Positions 13,968-22,334 of a stretch of 22,769 bases of DNA are shown here, piece by piece. Source of the stretch: Peptococcaceae bacterium (GTDB lineage Bacteria > Bacillota > Peptococcia > Peptococcales > Peptococcaceae); assembly GCA_900756555.1 (NCBI GenBank), contig CAAEKP010000134.1, forward strand, positions 1-22,769, written 5' to 3'. The position numbers and the translations under genes are program-made. Within the stretch, counting starts at the first letter, position 1. Each line of letters opens with the position of its first letter. Below the pieces are notes generated by a model. It did not search any database and was not told the origin of the DNA. It saw only the letters and a program-made list of their open reading frames with translations.

Positions 13968-14347
13968 TTTTTTACTTTATCGTCCAGTTCATTTAAACCG
14001 TAAAAACCCAACACGATACCAGACAGCCTGTCCAGTTCTTCCATGTTTTCGTCCAAAATTTTTAACACAATATCTGGAGGCTCTGTACATTCAAACGCTT
14101 CCATCAGTTTTTTATCATGTAACATCTTACACGATTCATAAACTAATTTTTCTTCAAAACGAATATTCCCCATCGTACTATCGTCCTGTTGTGCTTCATC
14201 TAACAATTCCAATACTTTTTGGATGCCAGGTTTTCTTAATTCCAGAGAAAATCCAAGGCTTTCCACATCCACTGTTTTGACTTTCATTTTGTCATATTCG
14301 CCCTGTAGTTTTTTGGCGATTAGCATCTCTGCGGTTGCTTTTTCCAT
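13964..14347 (-). CDS. xkdN: Tail assembly chaperone, XkdN-like
   Basis: The 127-aa protein sits between the tube gene and the tape measure gene, the fixed place of tail assembly chaperones, and matches XkdN in length and in its ELRKPGIQKVLELLDE segment. Its C-terminus is rich in charged residues (LNELDDKVKN). The ATG at 14347 has GAGGAGGG 7 nt upstream; an alternative start at 14374 would overlap the tube gene and lacks a site. The last sense codons form the slippery sequence described next, so a longer -1 product is expected at low level. Confidence 0.86.
   Translation of the reverse strand: MEKATAEMLIAKKLQGEYDKMKVKTVDVESLGFSLELRKPGIQKVLELLDEAQQDDSTMGNIRFEEKLVYESCKMLHDKKLMEAFECTEPPDIVLKILDENMEELDRLSGIVLGFYGLNELDDKVKN
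13967..13973 (-). promoter_or_regulatory. Programmed -1 frameshift site
   Basis: The minus strand reads GTA AAA AAC TGA at the end of the XkdN-like gene. A AAA AAC is the canonical slippery heptamer in the correct phase, directly before the stop. Slipping back one base enters the open frame at 13788-13967. A weak 5-bp stem could start 7 nt downstream. Confidence 0.85.
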
Positions 14348-14366
14348 TGTTTTGCCCTCCTCTTTT

Positions 14367-14801
14367 TTATACAATCATATCCAGGAATTCAAAATCATCG
14401 AACGTAAACGGGCATTCTTCTTCCTGAATTTCTTTATTTGCAAATTTAATCAATGTCAGTTCGTCGAAACATACCCCAGAGAGTTTTACGCGCTCTGCAC
14501 CATAGGCCGCTGGATCTTCCAGTTTTGCAACAATCGTTACAGGCTCTAAATTCCCGCTTTTAATTCCATCTGCCAATGCTTTTGCCATAGTGCTGTCTAC
14601 TTTGTGCAGCAAAATTGTGCCTGCACCAGTCCACCCCATATATTTTTTGTGTGTGGACAAACTTTCTGCAATCAACACATCTTCATATTCCAATGATACC
14701 TTCGCCTCAAACGATTTGCAGTTAGCCAGCTTTTCCATTGCCATCCAAACACTTCCGAAGGTTCCGTTGATTACTTTATTTGCTTCCATCTTCTTTGTCA
14801 T
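14367..14801 (-). CDS. xkdM: Tail tube protein, XkdM-like
   Basis: The 144-aa protein is the inner tube subunit of the contractile tail (XkdM/DUF2001). Typical features are INGTFGSVWMAMEKLANCKS at the start, the LSTHKKYMGWTGAGTILLHKVDS block in the middle (residues 49-71), and the beta-rich end with CPFTFDDFEFLD. AGAGGTGA precedes the ATG. It lies 13 bp after the sheath gene. Confidence 0.92.
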   Translation of the reverse strand: MTKKMEANKVINGTFGSVWMAMEKLANCKSFEAKVSLEYEDVLIAESLSTHKKYMGWTGAGTILLHKVDSTMAKALADGIKSGNLEPVTIVAKLEDPAAYGAERVKLSGVCFDELTLIKFANKEIQEEECPFTFDDFEFLDMIV

Positions 14802-14814
14802 CTTGAATCACCTC

Positions 14815-15891
14815 TTACATCATGGTAATCGGGAAGATCAGGTCTTCCATTGCATCAAGGATTTTTACATTGCCCGCTAAAAATACTTTTCGTTTAAATG
14901 TATTTTTCTTCACGGTCAGTTCATCCCAGTTTGCCGCTTCTGTTGTACCGTTAGCTAACCAGGCATCTCTTTGGGCTTCTACATCCACATTGGCAATATT
15001 ATTATAGTTACGGTCCAGAATTTCTTCTTTCCCTAAATCCTTAAAATAACCGTTTACTGCCGCGATAAACAAACATTGATTATCATAACTGTTTTTGAAT
15101 TTTCCCAGGTAATCATTTTTGAACGTGCTGTAGATATCCTCTGACATTAAATCCATAGCCTCAACAATCGCAATAGAACGCATATCTTCTGTCTGATTTG
15201 TGCCCAATGTCGTCATGCTGTTAACTGCTCTGGCAATGCGTACTTCTCCTTCATCATTGAACAGGAAGAAGTCTCCATTGTCCACTGCCGTATCCATGTT
15301 TTCTGGTTCTGTTACACTTTCAATGTCTGGTAATGTGTAGTAGGTTGCGCTTCTGGTCATTGGCAGGCCAGCGAGAACGCCGCCCAGCCGTGCCAGTAAT
15401 GTCCATCCTTCTACCTGTGTACCTTCCATTACTGCTGTTTCAGTAGTCAATCGTACAATATGCATATCGTCAGCAGTAGCAACCTTATAAACAATTGCTT
15501 TTACGGGTTTCCCTTTTTTCATTTTGTTTCGATTCTGTACATAAGCTACTGCTGCTTCCTGATCAGCCTCTGTCTTTGAAGCAACTGCCATCCAATTGAA
15601 TGATATAGCATCCAGAACCGCTTTCAACTCTTGGGTTGTTCCTGTTGTCTTCTGTTTTACAATAATCACTTTCGCCGGTTGCCCTGTAAACGCCTGTTGA
15701 ATCATCGTCATATTTTCCTCTGTGTAAGCATTTTCAGGAATATCTAAATAAGTGGTATAGGTGGCTGTTTCTTTTGTATCTGCTGTATCATCCCGCACAA
15801 CTAACGCAAATACACCACGACTGGACCGTCTTACCGCTGTTGCGGCAAGCTGTCGAAATATTACATCAATACTCGGCATTCCTAATGCCAT
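14815..15891 (-). CDS. xkdK: Tail sheath protein, XkdK-like
   Basis: The 358-aa protein is the contractile sheath subunit. The N-terminal arm GMPSIDVIFRQLAATAVRRS followed by GVFALVVRDD, the WTLLARLGGVLAGLPMTRSA segment and the C-terminal KVFLAGNVKILDAMEDLIFP strand are those of the XkdK family. It is about 100 residues shorter than PBSX XkdK, in line with the short sheath class. AAGGAGG precedes the ATG. Together with the tube gene it proves a myovirus-type tail. Confidence 0.94.
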   Translation of the reverse strand: MALGMPSIDVIFRQLAATAVRRSSRGVFALVVRDDTADTKETATYTTYLDIPENAYTEENMTMIQQAFTGQPAKVIIVKQKTTGTTQELKAVLDAISFNWMAVASKTEADQEAAVAYVQNRNKMKKGKPVKAIVYKVATADDMHIVRLTTETAVMEGTQVEGWTLLARLGGVLAGLPMTRSATYYTLPDIESVTEPENMDTAVDNGDFFLFNDEGEVRIARAVNSMTTLGTNQTEDMRSIAIVEAMDLMSEDIYSTFKNDYLGKFKNSYDNQCLFIAAVNGYFKDLGKEEILDRNYNNIANVDVEAQRDAWLANGTTEAANWDELTVKKNTFKRKVFLAGNVKILDAMEDLIFPITMM

Positions 15892-15904
15892 AATAATTCC
15901 TCCT

Positions 15905-16327
15905 TCATCTCAATTCTAATTCTTCCATCATGTCGCCTTCCGGTTCTTCCGGTTGCTGTACTATATAAATATCAAACATGGCAATCAATGCCATATCACT
16001 TTTGTTGATGTCGTACTCCACATCACCGATGGATATTGCAAATTCTTCTGTCACCTGCAACGGTCTGCGAAATATTTTTTGCATATTATCCCGGCAGTGT
16101 AGCAGTTCCCCGTAACCTTTTTCCCGGTACTGAGCAAAATAATAGACAACCATACGAATCGTTTCTTCGTAAAACGCATTCGTTAAGTTGCCATCTGTAA
16201 TATCATCTGCTTCTACTACCAGGCAGGGGCGTGGAATTTCTTTTTCAATATCCACATCTTTTACTGGATAATTTAATTCTCTCATTGCGTTATTGATTGC
16301 GTTTATTATTTGTGTCGCTGTAATCAT
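15905..16327 (-). CDS. Tail terminator-like protein (DUF6838)
   Basis: The 140-aa protein matches the small family encoded just before XkdK-type sheath genes, now regarded as tail terminators that cap the tube at the head side. Features: an N-terminal INAINNAMRELN helix, the KEIPRPCLVVEAD strand and the EETIRMVVYYFAQYREKGYG segment, with an acidic tail (EPEGDMMEELELR). Its ATG overlaps the previous stop (ATGA). Confidence 0.82.
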   Translation of the reverse strand: MITATQIINAINNAMRELNYPVKDVDIEKEIPRPCLVVEADDITDGNLTNAFYEETIRMVVYYFAQYREKGYGELLHCRDNMQKIFRRPLQVTEEFAISIGDVEYDINKSDMALIAMFDIYIVQQPEEPEGDMMEELELR

Positions 16328-16791
16328 AAGCCCAACCCCTTATCCAGCATATCATCAATAAAAGTTTCTGCTGCAGTTTCAAACTCCGGTGCAAATGCAT
16401 CTCCTGTGTCTTGCAATACAAATCTGCCTTTCACGAATTTCTCTCCGTGTTTCACCGGCTTCTTGTCTTTATCTAACTGCACATGACCATATTCAATCAA
16501 ATGGGCGTGTGGGCGCGTATTATATACTCGAACTGCATACGAATTGCTAGCTGCATGACGATATACCCTGCCATGTTTGAATCCTGTCAAATATCTCTTG
16601 TTGGTATGTTTTTCTTGCTGGCTTTTACCGTTTTTACCTACCCGTTTTTTTGCTGTCTTTTTGACTTGTTTATTCAGTTCATTGCCTTGCTTCCGCAAAA
16701 ACTGTTTTGTTTCTTTTGGGAATTGTTTCTGTGCCAGTTCAAATAGCTTATCTCCAAACACGTCTAATTCTTCAATGTTCCAGTCTGCCAT
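16324..16791 (-). CDS. HK97 gp10-like head-tail protein (XkdI-like)
   Basis: The 155-aa protein fits the HK97-gp10 family of neck or tail completion proteins. It is strongly basic from residue 25 to 75 (KQVKKTAKKRVGKNGKSQQE) and contains the family's NTRPHAHLIEYGHVQ motif near residues 90-104 and GKFVKGRFVLQD-like and FAPEFETAAETF segments. It overlaps its neighbours by 1 bp (TAATG) and 4 bp (ATGA). Confidence 0.88.
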   Translation of the reverse strand: MADWNIEELDVFGDKLFELAQKQFPKETKQFLRKQGNELNKQVKKTAKKRVGKNGKSQQEKHTNKRYLTGFKHGRVYRHAASNSYAVRVYNTRPHAHLIEYGHVQLDKDKKPVKHGEKFVKGRFVLQDTGDAFAPEFETAAETFIDDMLDKGLGL

Positions 16792-17120
16792 TACACTACC
16801 TCCTGCACAAACAACTCCAAATAGCGCTTATTGAAATACGGATCACTGATATAATCAATATCAAACCGATGGCCGTCGTATAAAATCCAGCAGCCATAAG
16901 AGATTCTGGCATCATAGCGAATGGTTATTTTATGCGTTGTCTTTGACACGGCTGTATCAGCAGTACGCCCGGCAAGCAAAGAGCCGGTACGCGGTTCAAT
17001 GCTTGCCCAACACTCATAAAATGGTGTTTCCTGCATCTCATCTGCGCCCAGCTCTGTTGTTTTTCCCGTTGGCTCATTCCTATAAAAAATGACCCGCTTA
17101 TTCAGTCTTCCTGGGTTCAC
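16791..17120 (-). CDS. Head closure / head-tail joining protein
   Basis: The 109-aa protein matches the phage head-tail joining family (SPP1 gp16-like): LNKRVIFYRNEPTGKTTELG at the start, YECWASIEPRTGSL in the middle, then SKTTHKITIRYDARI and the FDIDYISDP strand. The start is taken as the GTG at 17120 with GGGGGTGA 4 nt upstream, giving the usual MNPGRLNKR opening. A GTG at 17150 would add ten residues not typical of the family and has no ribosome site. Confidence 0.85.
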   Translation of the reverse strand: MNPGRLNKRVIFYRNEPTGKTTELGADEMQETPFYECWASIEPRTGSLLAGRTADTAVSKTTHKITIRYDARISYGCWILYDGHRFDIDYISDPYFNKRYLELFVQEVV

Positions 17121-17124
17121 ATGG

Positions 17125-17421
17125 TCACCCCCTCGGTAAAAAGTTGACACAATGCATTCCCAAAATGGATTCTATTACAAGATTCACATTACTTTTGTCT
17201 GTCTGTATTGTTTTGTTTTCAAAAAAATCCTGCACTAACGCATAAAATGCAATGCTAAATTCTTCATGCACGTCAATTTTCTCATCTGAAAGCCCAGTGT
17301 ATGATTTGATGTATGCTTTGGCGGCATCCATCATCATTTGCAATTCACCTGGTATATATTGCCCTTGCTCCAGGCGCAAATACTCTACTGTATCACTCAG
17401 TTGTATCTCGCTTACTTTCAT
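17125..17421 (-). CDS. Head-tail connector protein (gp6-like)
   Basis: The 98-aa mostly helical protein matches the phage_connect_1 (HK97 gp6) family that forms the ring under the portal. Features: DTVEYLRLEQ, the DAAKAYIKSYTGLSDEKIDV helix-turn and the FSIAFYALVQDFFENK helix. The ATG at 17421 was preferred to a GTG at 17430; neither has a clear ribosome site, so coupling with the overlapping upstream gene is likely (29-bp overlap). Its end carries the ribosome site of the next gene. Confidence 0.85.
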   Translation of the reverse strand: MKVSEIQLSDTVEYLRLEQGQYIPGELQMMMDAAKAYIKSYTGLSDEKIDVHEEFSIAFYALVQDFFENKTIQTDKSNVNLVIESILGMHCVNFLPRG

Positions 17422-17590
17422 CGGTACCACTGCTTTCTGTTTTTGCTTTTCCCGCCCTGCCTTCTTTTACGGCTTCCACATATCCACATGCCGTTAAATC
17501 CTGAACAATATCCGCATTGTCACATTCCATTACCTGTCCTTTATGCATGGTGACAAGCCCTGCAAAACTTACTAATGCTCTGATTTTCAT
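17393..17590 (-). CDS. Small phage protein between capsid and connector
   Basis: The 65-aa product begins MKIRALVSFAGLVTMHKGQV, continues through DNADIVQDLTACGYVEAVKE and ends in a polar Lys/Ser/Thr/Glu tail. Short proteins of this kind are common between capsid and connector genes in HK97-type phages, but their role is not established. AAGGGG lies about 11 nt before the ATG. It overlaps the connector gene. Confidence 0.75.
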   Translation of the reverse strand: MKIRALVSFAGLVTMHKGQVMECDNADIVQDLTACGYVEAVKEGRAGKAKTESSGTDESKRDTTE

Positions 17591-17612
17591 AAAAAAATTA
17601 GCCCCTTTCAGC

Positions 17613-18794
17613 TTATGCCGATTTCATGACCAGTTTCGCCAGCTTCTGTTCATTTTCTACTTTTGCGTCCATTTCCATCCAGCCAACAACGCCAATGGCA
17701 TGTTGTGTCGCGTATTTTTCCCGTAATACTTCAATATTGATATCCTCGGACAGTTTGATTGCCAGCCCGCTCAGATCACCATAATATGCAACCGTTTTTC
17801 CGGCTGCTACAGTATCCATATTTTCAGAGGTGTAGACATCTTTACCAAATAAAGTGTACCCCCATCTGGAAGTCGCATCTTTGTTTAAAATATAGTTGCC
17901 ATCGTTGTCCTTCATTTTACGAATCATGGTGCGTGTTTCTTTATTCATAATCCAAATGGCACCTGCCTGATAAGCATCTGGAATTTTTTCCTGCAAGTCG
18001 ATTAATTCATCACTGGTTACGGCTGTTGCTGCTGCCGTAGTAACGGTCTGTTTGATTCCAGTTAACCCTGTAATTTTACTGGTAGTGCCTTTTACACATT
18101 CTTTTTCAACCCATCTTGAAAAAGATTCTGCCATCGCGGTTACTACAAAGTCCACCAGGTCAAAGTCGCTGTTATTCAGCAAAGATTTTGAGACCTTGGT
18201 TAACGCACCGGCCAGATACCCGCTTAATTCAATACTCATGAATTTCCCACCGGTAGATTCCAGTTCAGTAAATTCTGTAGCGTATGCTACCGTAATGCTT
18301 TGTGTTGTTTCATCGTAATACGGAATGCTTAAGTTTCCTTTTACGTTGTATCTGGTTGCCAGCTGATAAACCGGGCAAATGTCATGCACTTTTTTAATGA
18401 TTTTATTGGCAATTTTTTTCGGAATTACTGCGCCATTATCCACTTTTGTCAGGTTCACATCAGCTCTGTTTTCCACGATGCCGCGAATATAGTTAGCAAA
18501 TGCTCGTTCTTCTGCATCCAAATTTTCTTCTTTTCTGTCAATAACTAAATCCAGTTTTTTTGCCCGTGCTTCTGCTTCCATGGTTGCATCGATGTCCTTG
18601 ATTTTTTGTTCCAGTTCATCAAATTTTGTGCGTTCTTCTTCGGTCATAGCCCTTTTTTCTGCTTTTGCACCATCCAATAGCTGCTGCATTTCTGTCTGTA
18701 AATCTGCACGCTGTTCTGCCAGTTCTTTTTCCGTTGCTCGGAATTCTTTTACTCTCGCACGTTTAAAAAATGCCTCTCTTGCTGCCTGTTTCAT
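17613..18794 (-). CDS. Major capsid protein, HK97 fold
   Basis: The 393-aa protein builds the icosahedral head. Residues about 15-95 are a charged coiled coil (EKELAEQRADLQTEMQQLLD onward), the delta domain that acts as scaffold and is cut off by the protease. The rest shows the HK97-type features: AVIPKKIANKIIKKV, the SKSLLNNSDFDLVDFVVTAM helix, AIWIMNKETRTMIRKMKDND and the closing beta part with LREKYATQHAIGVVGWMEMD. Order after portal and protease is the standard one. AGGGGAAA precedes the ATG. Confidence 0.95.
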   Translation of the reverse strand: MKQAAREAFFKRARVKEFRATEKELAEQRADLQTEMQQLLDGAKAEKRAMTEEERTKFDELEQKIKDIDATMEAEARAKKLDLVIDRKEENLDAEERAFANYIRGIVENRADVNLTKVDNGAVIPKKIANKIIKKVHDICPVYQLATRYNVKGNLSIPYYDETTQSITVAYATEFTELESTGGKFMSIELSGYLAGALTKVSKSLLNNSDFDLVDFVVTAMAESFSRWVEKECVKGTTSKITGLTGIKQTVTTAAATAVTSDELIDLQEKIPDAYQAGAIWIMNKETRTMIRKMKDNDGNYILNKDATSRWGYTLFGKDVYTSENMDTVAAGKTVAYYGDLSGLAIKLSEDINIEVLREKYATQHAIGVVGWMEMDAKVENEQKLAKLVMKSA

Positions 18795-18829
18795 TTTGGT
18801 TTCCCCTTTCAGATATAAAAATAGTCGGG

Positions 18830-19411
18830 TTATTTGCCCGACAGTGCTTTGATTCTTTTTTCATACTCGGAATAATCCTGCTTTGTTTCATCCACAATGA
18901 TCGCTTTAAATTCTTCCCCCCGCTGCTCTTTGATAACTTCCGCATCTGCCCTCTGTTCCACGGAGGTTCCCGTATAACAAGGGGAAAGTTTCTCGTCAAT
19001 TAAAGATACCTCAAACATATCCAAATCGTTTACATGGCGGCGTGGCACTTCGTCTGCCCGTTCTTCCATTCTGTCTTCCAACACATACATCCCAAAAGAC
19101 CAGCCTCTTAGCTTTCCGTCTCTTGCTTTCTGAATCACTTCTGGGTCGGTTACTCTGGCAATGGCACGCAGGCCAATGTTGTCTTCGTAAAGTTCTAAAT
19201 TTCCTGCTTTGGTAGACCCAAGATTTCTGCTTTCTTCGTGGTCCAGCAGTAAATCCACGTTTTCTGCGCGTTCCAGAGCTTTTGCGAATGCCCCTGGGGT
19301 AATTTGTTCTACACACCGCCCATGCGGCGTTACAATCACCTTACTGTCCCTGCCTACCGCATTTACATACCCATCCAGTAGTACTTCATCGTTTCTAATC
19401 TCAATCCGCAC
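18830..19411 (-). CDS. Prohead protease, peptidase family S78
   Basis: The 193-aa serine protease matures the prohead by removing the capsid delta domain. The catalytic His58 (LLLDHEESRNLG) and Ser105 (LRGWSFGMYV) stand in the usual places, with an acidic DLDMFEVSLIDEKLSP block after them. The GTG at 19411 was chosen because AGGAGG lies 8 nt upstream. The ATG at 19417 is only 2 nt from it. It overlaps the portal gene by 11 bp. The C-terminal 40 residues are charged and probably a linker or self-cleaved tail. Confidence 0.93.
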   Translation of the reverse strand: MRIEIRNDEVLLDGYVNAVGRDSKVIVTPHGRCVEQITPGAFAKALERAENVDLLLDHEESRNLGSTKAGNLELYEDNIGLRAIARVTDPEVIQKARDGKLRGWSFGMYVLEDRMEERADEVPRRHVNDLDMFEVSLIDEKLSPCYTGTSVEQRADAEVIKEQRGEEFKAIIVDETKQDYSEYEKRIKALSGK

Positions 19412-20636
19412 CCTCATCACCTCCTTTCATTGTGCGTTGTGCCAACTGATTGGTGTTTGGTGTATAAATCTCGCCAGTCTCTGGGTAATAAAGCACGTCA
19501 TTTAATCCCAGTTTGATAAAGTTCAGGCCAAGCGGCTCCATATCTTCCATGTAGCGTACTTCATCTACCTGCATGAAGTTTGCTTCAACGGCTGTGCGGT
19601 ACGCTTGGTAACGAGTTAGAATATCGCCTTTGGTGATTTCTTTGGTATCAAACGCCCAGTAATGATTCTTCTTTTCTTTTTCCAGTAAAAAATCTCGGTT
19701 TAAGGCGCATTCTATTACGCGGATCAACGGCATTACTGCCAGCTTAAAGCCTGCCACATAATCTTCTGCCTGCGCATCTCCACTGATAATGCGCGCCGGA
19801 ACATGGAATAGTTTGCAGATTTCTGCAGCGTTGGTCACCTTGTTTTCATTCAACTGCATTTCAACGGATGTGCTGTTGGCTTCTTTGAATTTTATCCCGT
19901 CATTTAAGATAACTACATTTTCTTCACTGTTTCCATACTGCCTGTTCCAGGCATCGCGCAGCATATCCATAGTCTCCTGGGACAATTTCTTTTCTGATTC
20001 AATAAATCCCCGCTTACTACCGCCTTTTTTTACTAAATTATTCTCAAAGCGCAGTGTATTATAGCCTACATTAAGAATTGTCTGATTTTCTTCCAGGAGG
20101 CTTACACCCTGACAACCATCTCTGGTATTGCGCAGTATTTTTAAAAACTGATACGGGCGATAGCTGGCGCCGTTCACCATAATCTGATAATCTTTGTAAA
20201 TCGGGTCTGTATTTTTTATGATGCCGATATGGTCTTCACTTACATAATACAAGCCTGTAAATTTGTTGCGCTCCTTGCCAATATAGGCATATCCCCCTTT
20301 GCCTAAAAAGTAATCTGTCACAAAAGCCTGCCAGAACTGTGCAGCATCCAGCGTATCCCCTGTTTCATCATTGAGGATTTTTACCCTTGTATCATCTACA
20401 ATCTCGGTTACTTTACGCTCCCCATCTTCTGTGTATTCTTCCTTGTAAAGTTTTATGGGAATCATGGCAATGGTTCCCGCAATATAGCCCAGGCACCCCG
20501 TCAGCGCCGGAATTTCCATAGCTGTTTGTTTACTGGCTTCTCCTGTCCCCAATAAAACACGCAGTAATGCATCATCTACGATAATCTCTGCCCGCTGTTC
20601 TTCCGGCTGTTTCTTTTTTCTTCTGAATAGCCCCAT
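19401..20636 (-). CDS. Portal protein, HK97 family
   Basis: The 411-aa protein forms the dodecameric DNA entry ring at one capsid vertex. It opens with GLFRRKKKQ and shows the family's TAMEIPALTGCLGYIAGTIA segment (residues 39-58), the LKILRNTRDGCQGVSLLEEN segment near 164-183, and ICKLFHVPARIISG near 274-287. Length is typical. GGAGGTGA precedes the ATG, 12 bp after the large terminase gene. Confidence 0.95.
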   Translation of the reverse strand: MGLFRRKKKQPEEQRAEIIVDDALLRVLLGTGEASKQTAMEIPALTGCLGYIAGTIAMIPIKLYKEEYTEDGERKVTEIVDDTRVKILNDETGDTLDAAQFWQAFVTDYFLGKGGYAYIGKERNKFTGLYYVSEDHIGIIKNTDPIYKDYQIMVNGASYRPYQFLKILRNTRDGCQGVSLLEENQTILNVGYNTLRFENNLVKKGGSKRGFIESEKKLSQETMDMLRDAWNRQYGNSEENVVILNDGIKFKEANSTSVEMQLNENKVTNAAEICKLFHVPARIISGDAQAEDYVAGFKLAVMPLIRVIECALNRDFLLEKEKKNHYWAFDTKEITKGDILTRYQAYRTAVEANFMQVDEVRYMEDMEPLGLNFIKLGLNDVLYYPETGEIYTPNTNQLAQRTMKGGDEGAD

Positions 20637-20648
20637 TGTTTCACCTCC

Positions 20649-22334
20649 TTACACTACCTGGAATACAAAGGAGTTGCCGTATAGCTGCTCCTGCTGTACC
20701 AGATAGGTAGCGTTAATTAGTGCTACCACCATATCTACTTTACCGTTTGACTTTTTCTTGTTCACATATTTATTGAGGTTGGTATCCTCTGTGCAACGGG
20801 CGTTTTCAAAGTTTATTTCCAGCATCAGATTTGGTTCATACCAAAACTGTTTGTTCAGTATCTTTTCTTTTAGCAGTTTGGTTGGCGCGTGTAGTACGCT
20901 GGAATGTTGCTTAATTTCTACACACTCATATTCTGCATTTTCTAGTTTTTGTACAGTGCTGATAGCGTTCCATCTGTCATAGCCAATCTGTACGATTTCC
21001 ACACCATATTGTTCTTCCAGCTGCAGAATAAACGCCTCCACAAAAGTATAGTCAATTACTTCATCTCCACAGGCAAAACAAACGCCGCTTTCTATCAGGC
21101 GATCATAATTGACTGCCTCTTTCTTGCTTTTTGCTAATCGTCTGCCAGATGGGATAAAGCCCCATACTTTGGCTAATAATATATCTCCATCCATTACAGC
21201 CATGGCTACCGCCACATTATCATCGCTGATGCTTAAGTCTAGCCCCAGATAAACCTGTTTCCCTTTCCAGCGTTCTAAATCTTCTTCTGCTTTACAGGCA
21301 CGCACTTTGTTGATGTCAATATAACCTTCCACGCCCAAACTTTTATACTTAATGTTGTTGTGCTTGCACAGATAGTTTTCCCGCTTGTTTTCGTACAGAA
21401 TTGCCATCTCGCGCATACTCTTCAATTCTGTAAAAATATAGGCATGATCAACCGCCACGGGGTTTGATTGATAAATAACTGTATCCTCCGTCTGCCACTG
21501 TTCCCCTTTCAGTAGTGCATCATCTGGCTCGTATAGCAGGGAAAAGCGGCGCTTGTCGTCCATCAGTCCATCCAAAGTGCGCTTGCTGATATCCACCTCG
21601 TCAATCATGCTGTTGTTATCGTTCGGATACTGGGTCGATATCACTATCCCCAGTTTATTAAATAATGTAATCTGTGAAGAACGCATAGCCTCAATTGGGT
21701 AGCTGTCCATTGCCCCTGCCTCATCAGCTAAAAAAGCGTTGGCAAGCTTGCCATCCATCTTATCTTCTGAATAGGCCAGTGGCGTATAATCACTGTCGGT
21801 AATCAGACAGCGAATTTCACTGCGTAATAACTTAAATGATTTCACCAGCAGTGGGCTTACTTTGATAATTTTTTTAATCGCCAGTTGCAATTCTTTAGAC
21901 AGCTTCAAATCTGGCGCTACGGAAAAAAACCTGCTGAACTGCGGTTCTGTCAACATTAGCAAAATAAAGATAACAGCAGAGTTGAATGTTTTAAAATTCT
22001 TGCGGCAGATTTCCAGCACTGCTGTTTTGTAATATCGAATGTTACTGTCATCCTCTGTGCGTAATTTGGTGCATAATACTGCTGTGATAAATAACCATGC
22101 ATAGCGTTCTAACCCCTTGTCCATGGTGCATTGCAGATCGGGGTGATTCATCAATGCCAACAATTTTGTGATTTTCTCTACTGCTGTTTCATCTACATAA
22201 GCCTCTGCACGTTTCCCGTCTGCAATTTCCAACCAGTCCTTTGCCTGTGCTTTCACATAACGGGGTGCTTTGCTCTCTGCCTCATGGACGCACCAATAAG
22301 CATATTGGTATCCCATATTTTCTTGTAAGCTCAT
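20649..22334 (-). CDS. terL: Terminase large subunit
   Basis: The 561-aa motor pumps DNA into the prohead and cuts it. The ATPase half has a variant Walker A (RKNFKT, residues 111-116), a SVAPDLKLSKEL segment and Walker B FLADEAG with Asp204 and Glu205. The C-terminal nuclease half has the first acidic residue in GLDLSISDD (Asp366), QIGYDRWNA, and a final KVDMVVALINA. The variant Walker A is usual in this HK97-type branch. It overlaps the small subunit by 4 bp (ATGA). Confidence 0.95.
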   Translation of the reverse strand: MSLQENMGYQYAYWCVHEAESKAPRYVKAQAKDWLEIADGKRAEAYVDETAVEKITKLLALMNHPDLQCTMDKGLERYAWLFITAVLCTKLRTEDDSNIRYYKTAVLEICRKNFKTFNSAVIFILLMLTEPQFSRFFSVAPDLKLSKELQLAIKKIIKVSPLLVKSFKLLRSEIRCLITDSDYTPLAYSEDKMDGKLANAFLADEAGAMDSYPIEAMRSSQITLFNKLGIVISTQYPNDNNSMIDEVDISKRTLDGLMDDKRRFSLLYEPDDALLKGEQWQTEDTVIYQSNPVAVDHAYIFTELKSMREMAILYENKRENYLCKHNNIKYKSLGVEGYIDINKVRACKAEEDLERWKGKQVYLGLDLSISDDNVAVAMAVMDGDILLAKVWGFIPSGRRLAKSKKEAVNYDRLIESGVCFACGDEVIDYTFVEAFILQLEEQYGVEIVQIGYDRWNAISTVQKLENAEYECVEIKQHSSVLHAPTKLLKEKILNKQFWYEPNLMLEINFENARCTEDTNLNKYVNKKKSNGKVDMVVALINATYLVQQEQLYGNSFVFQVV

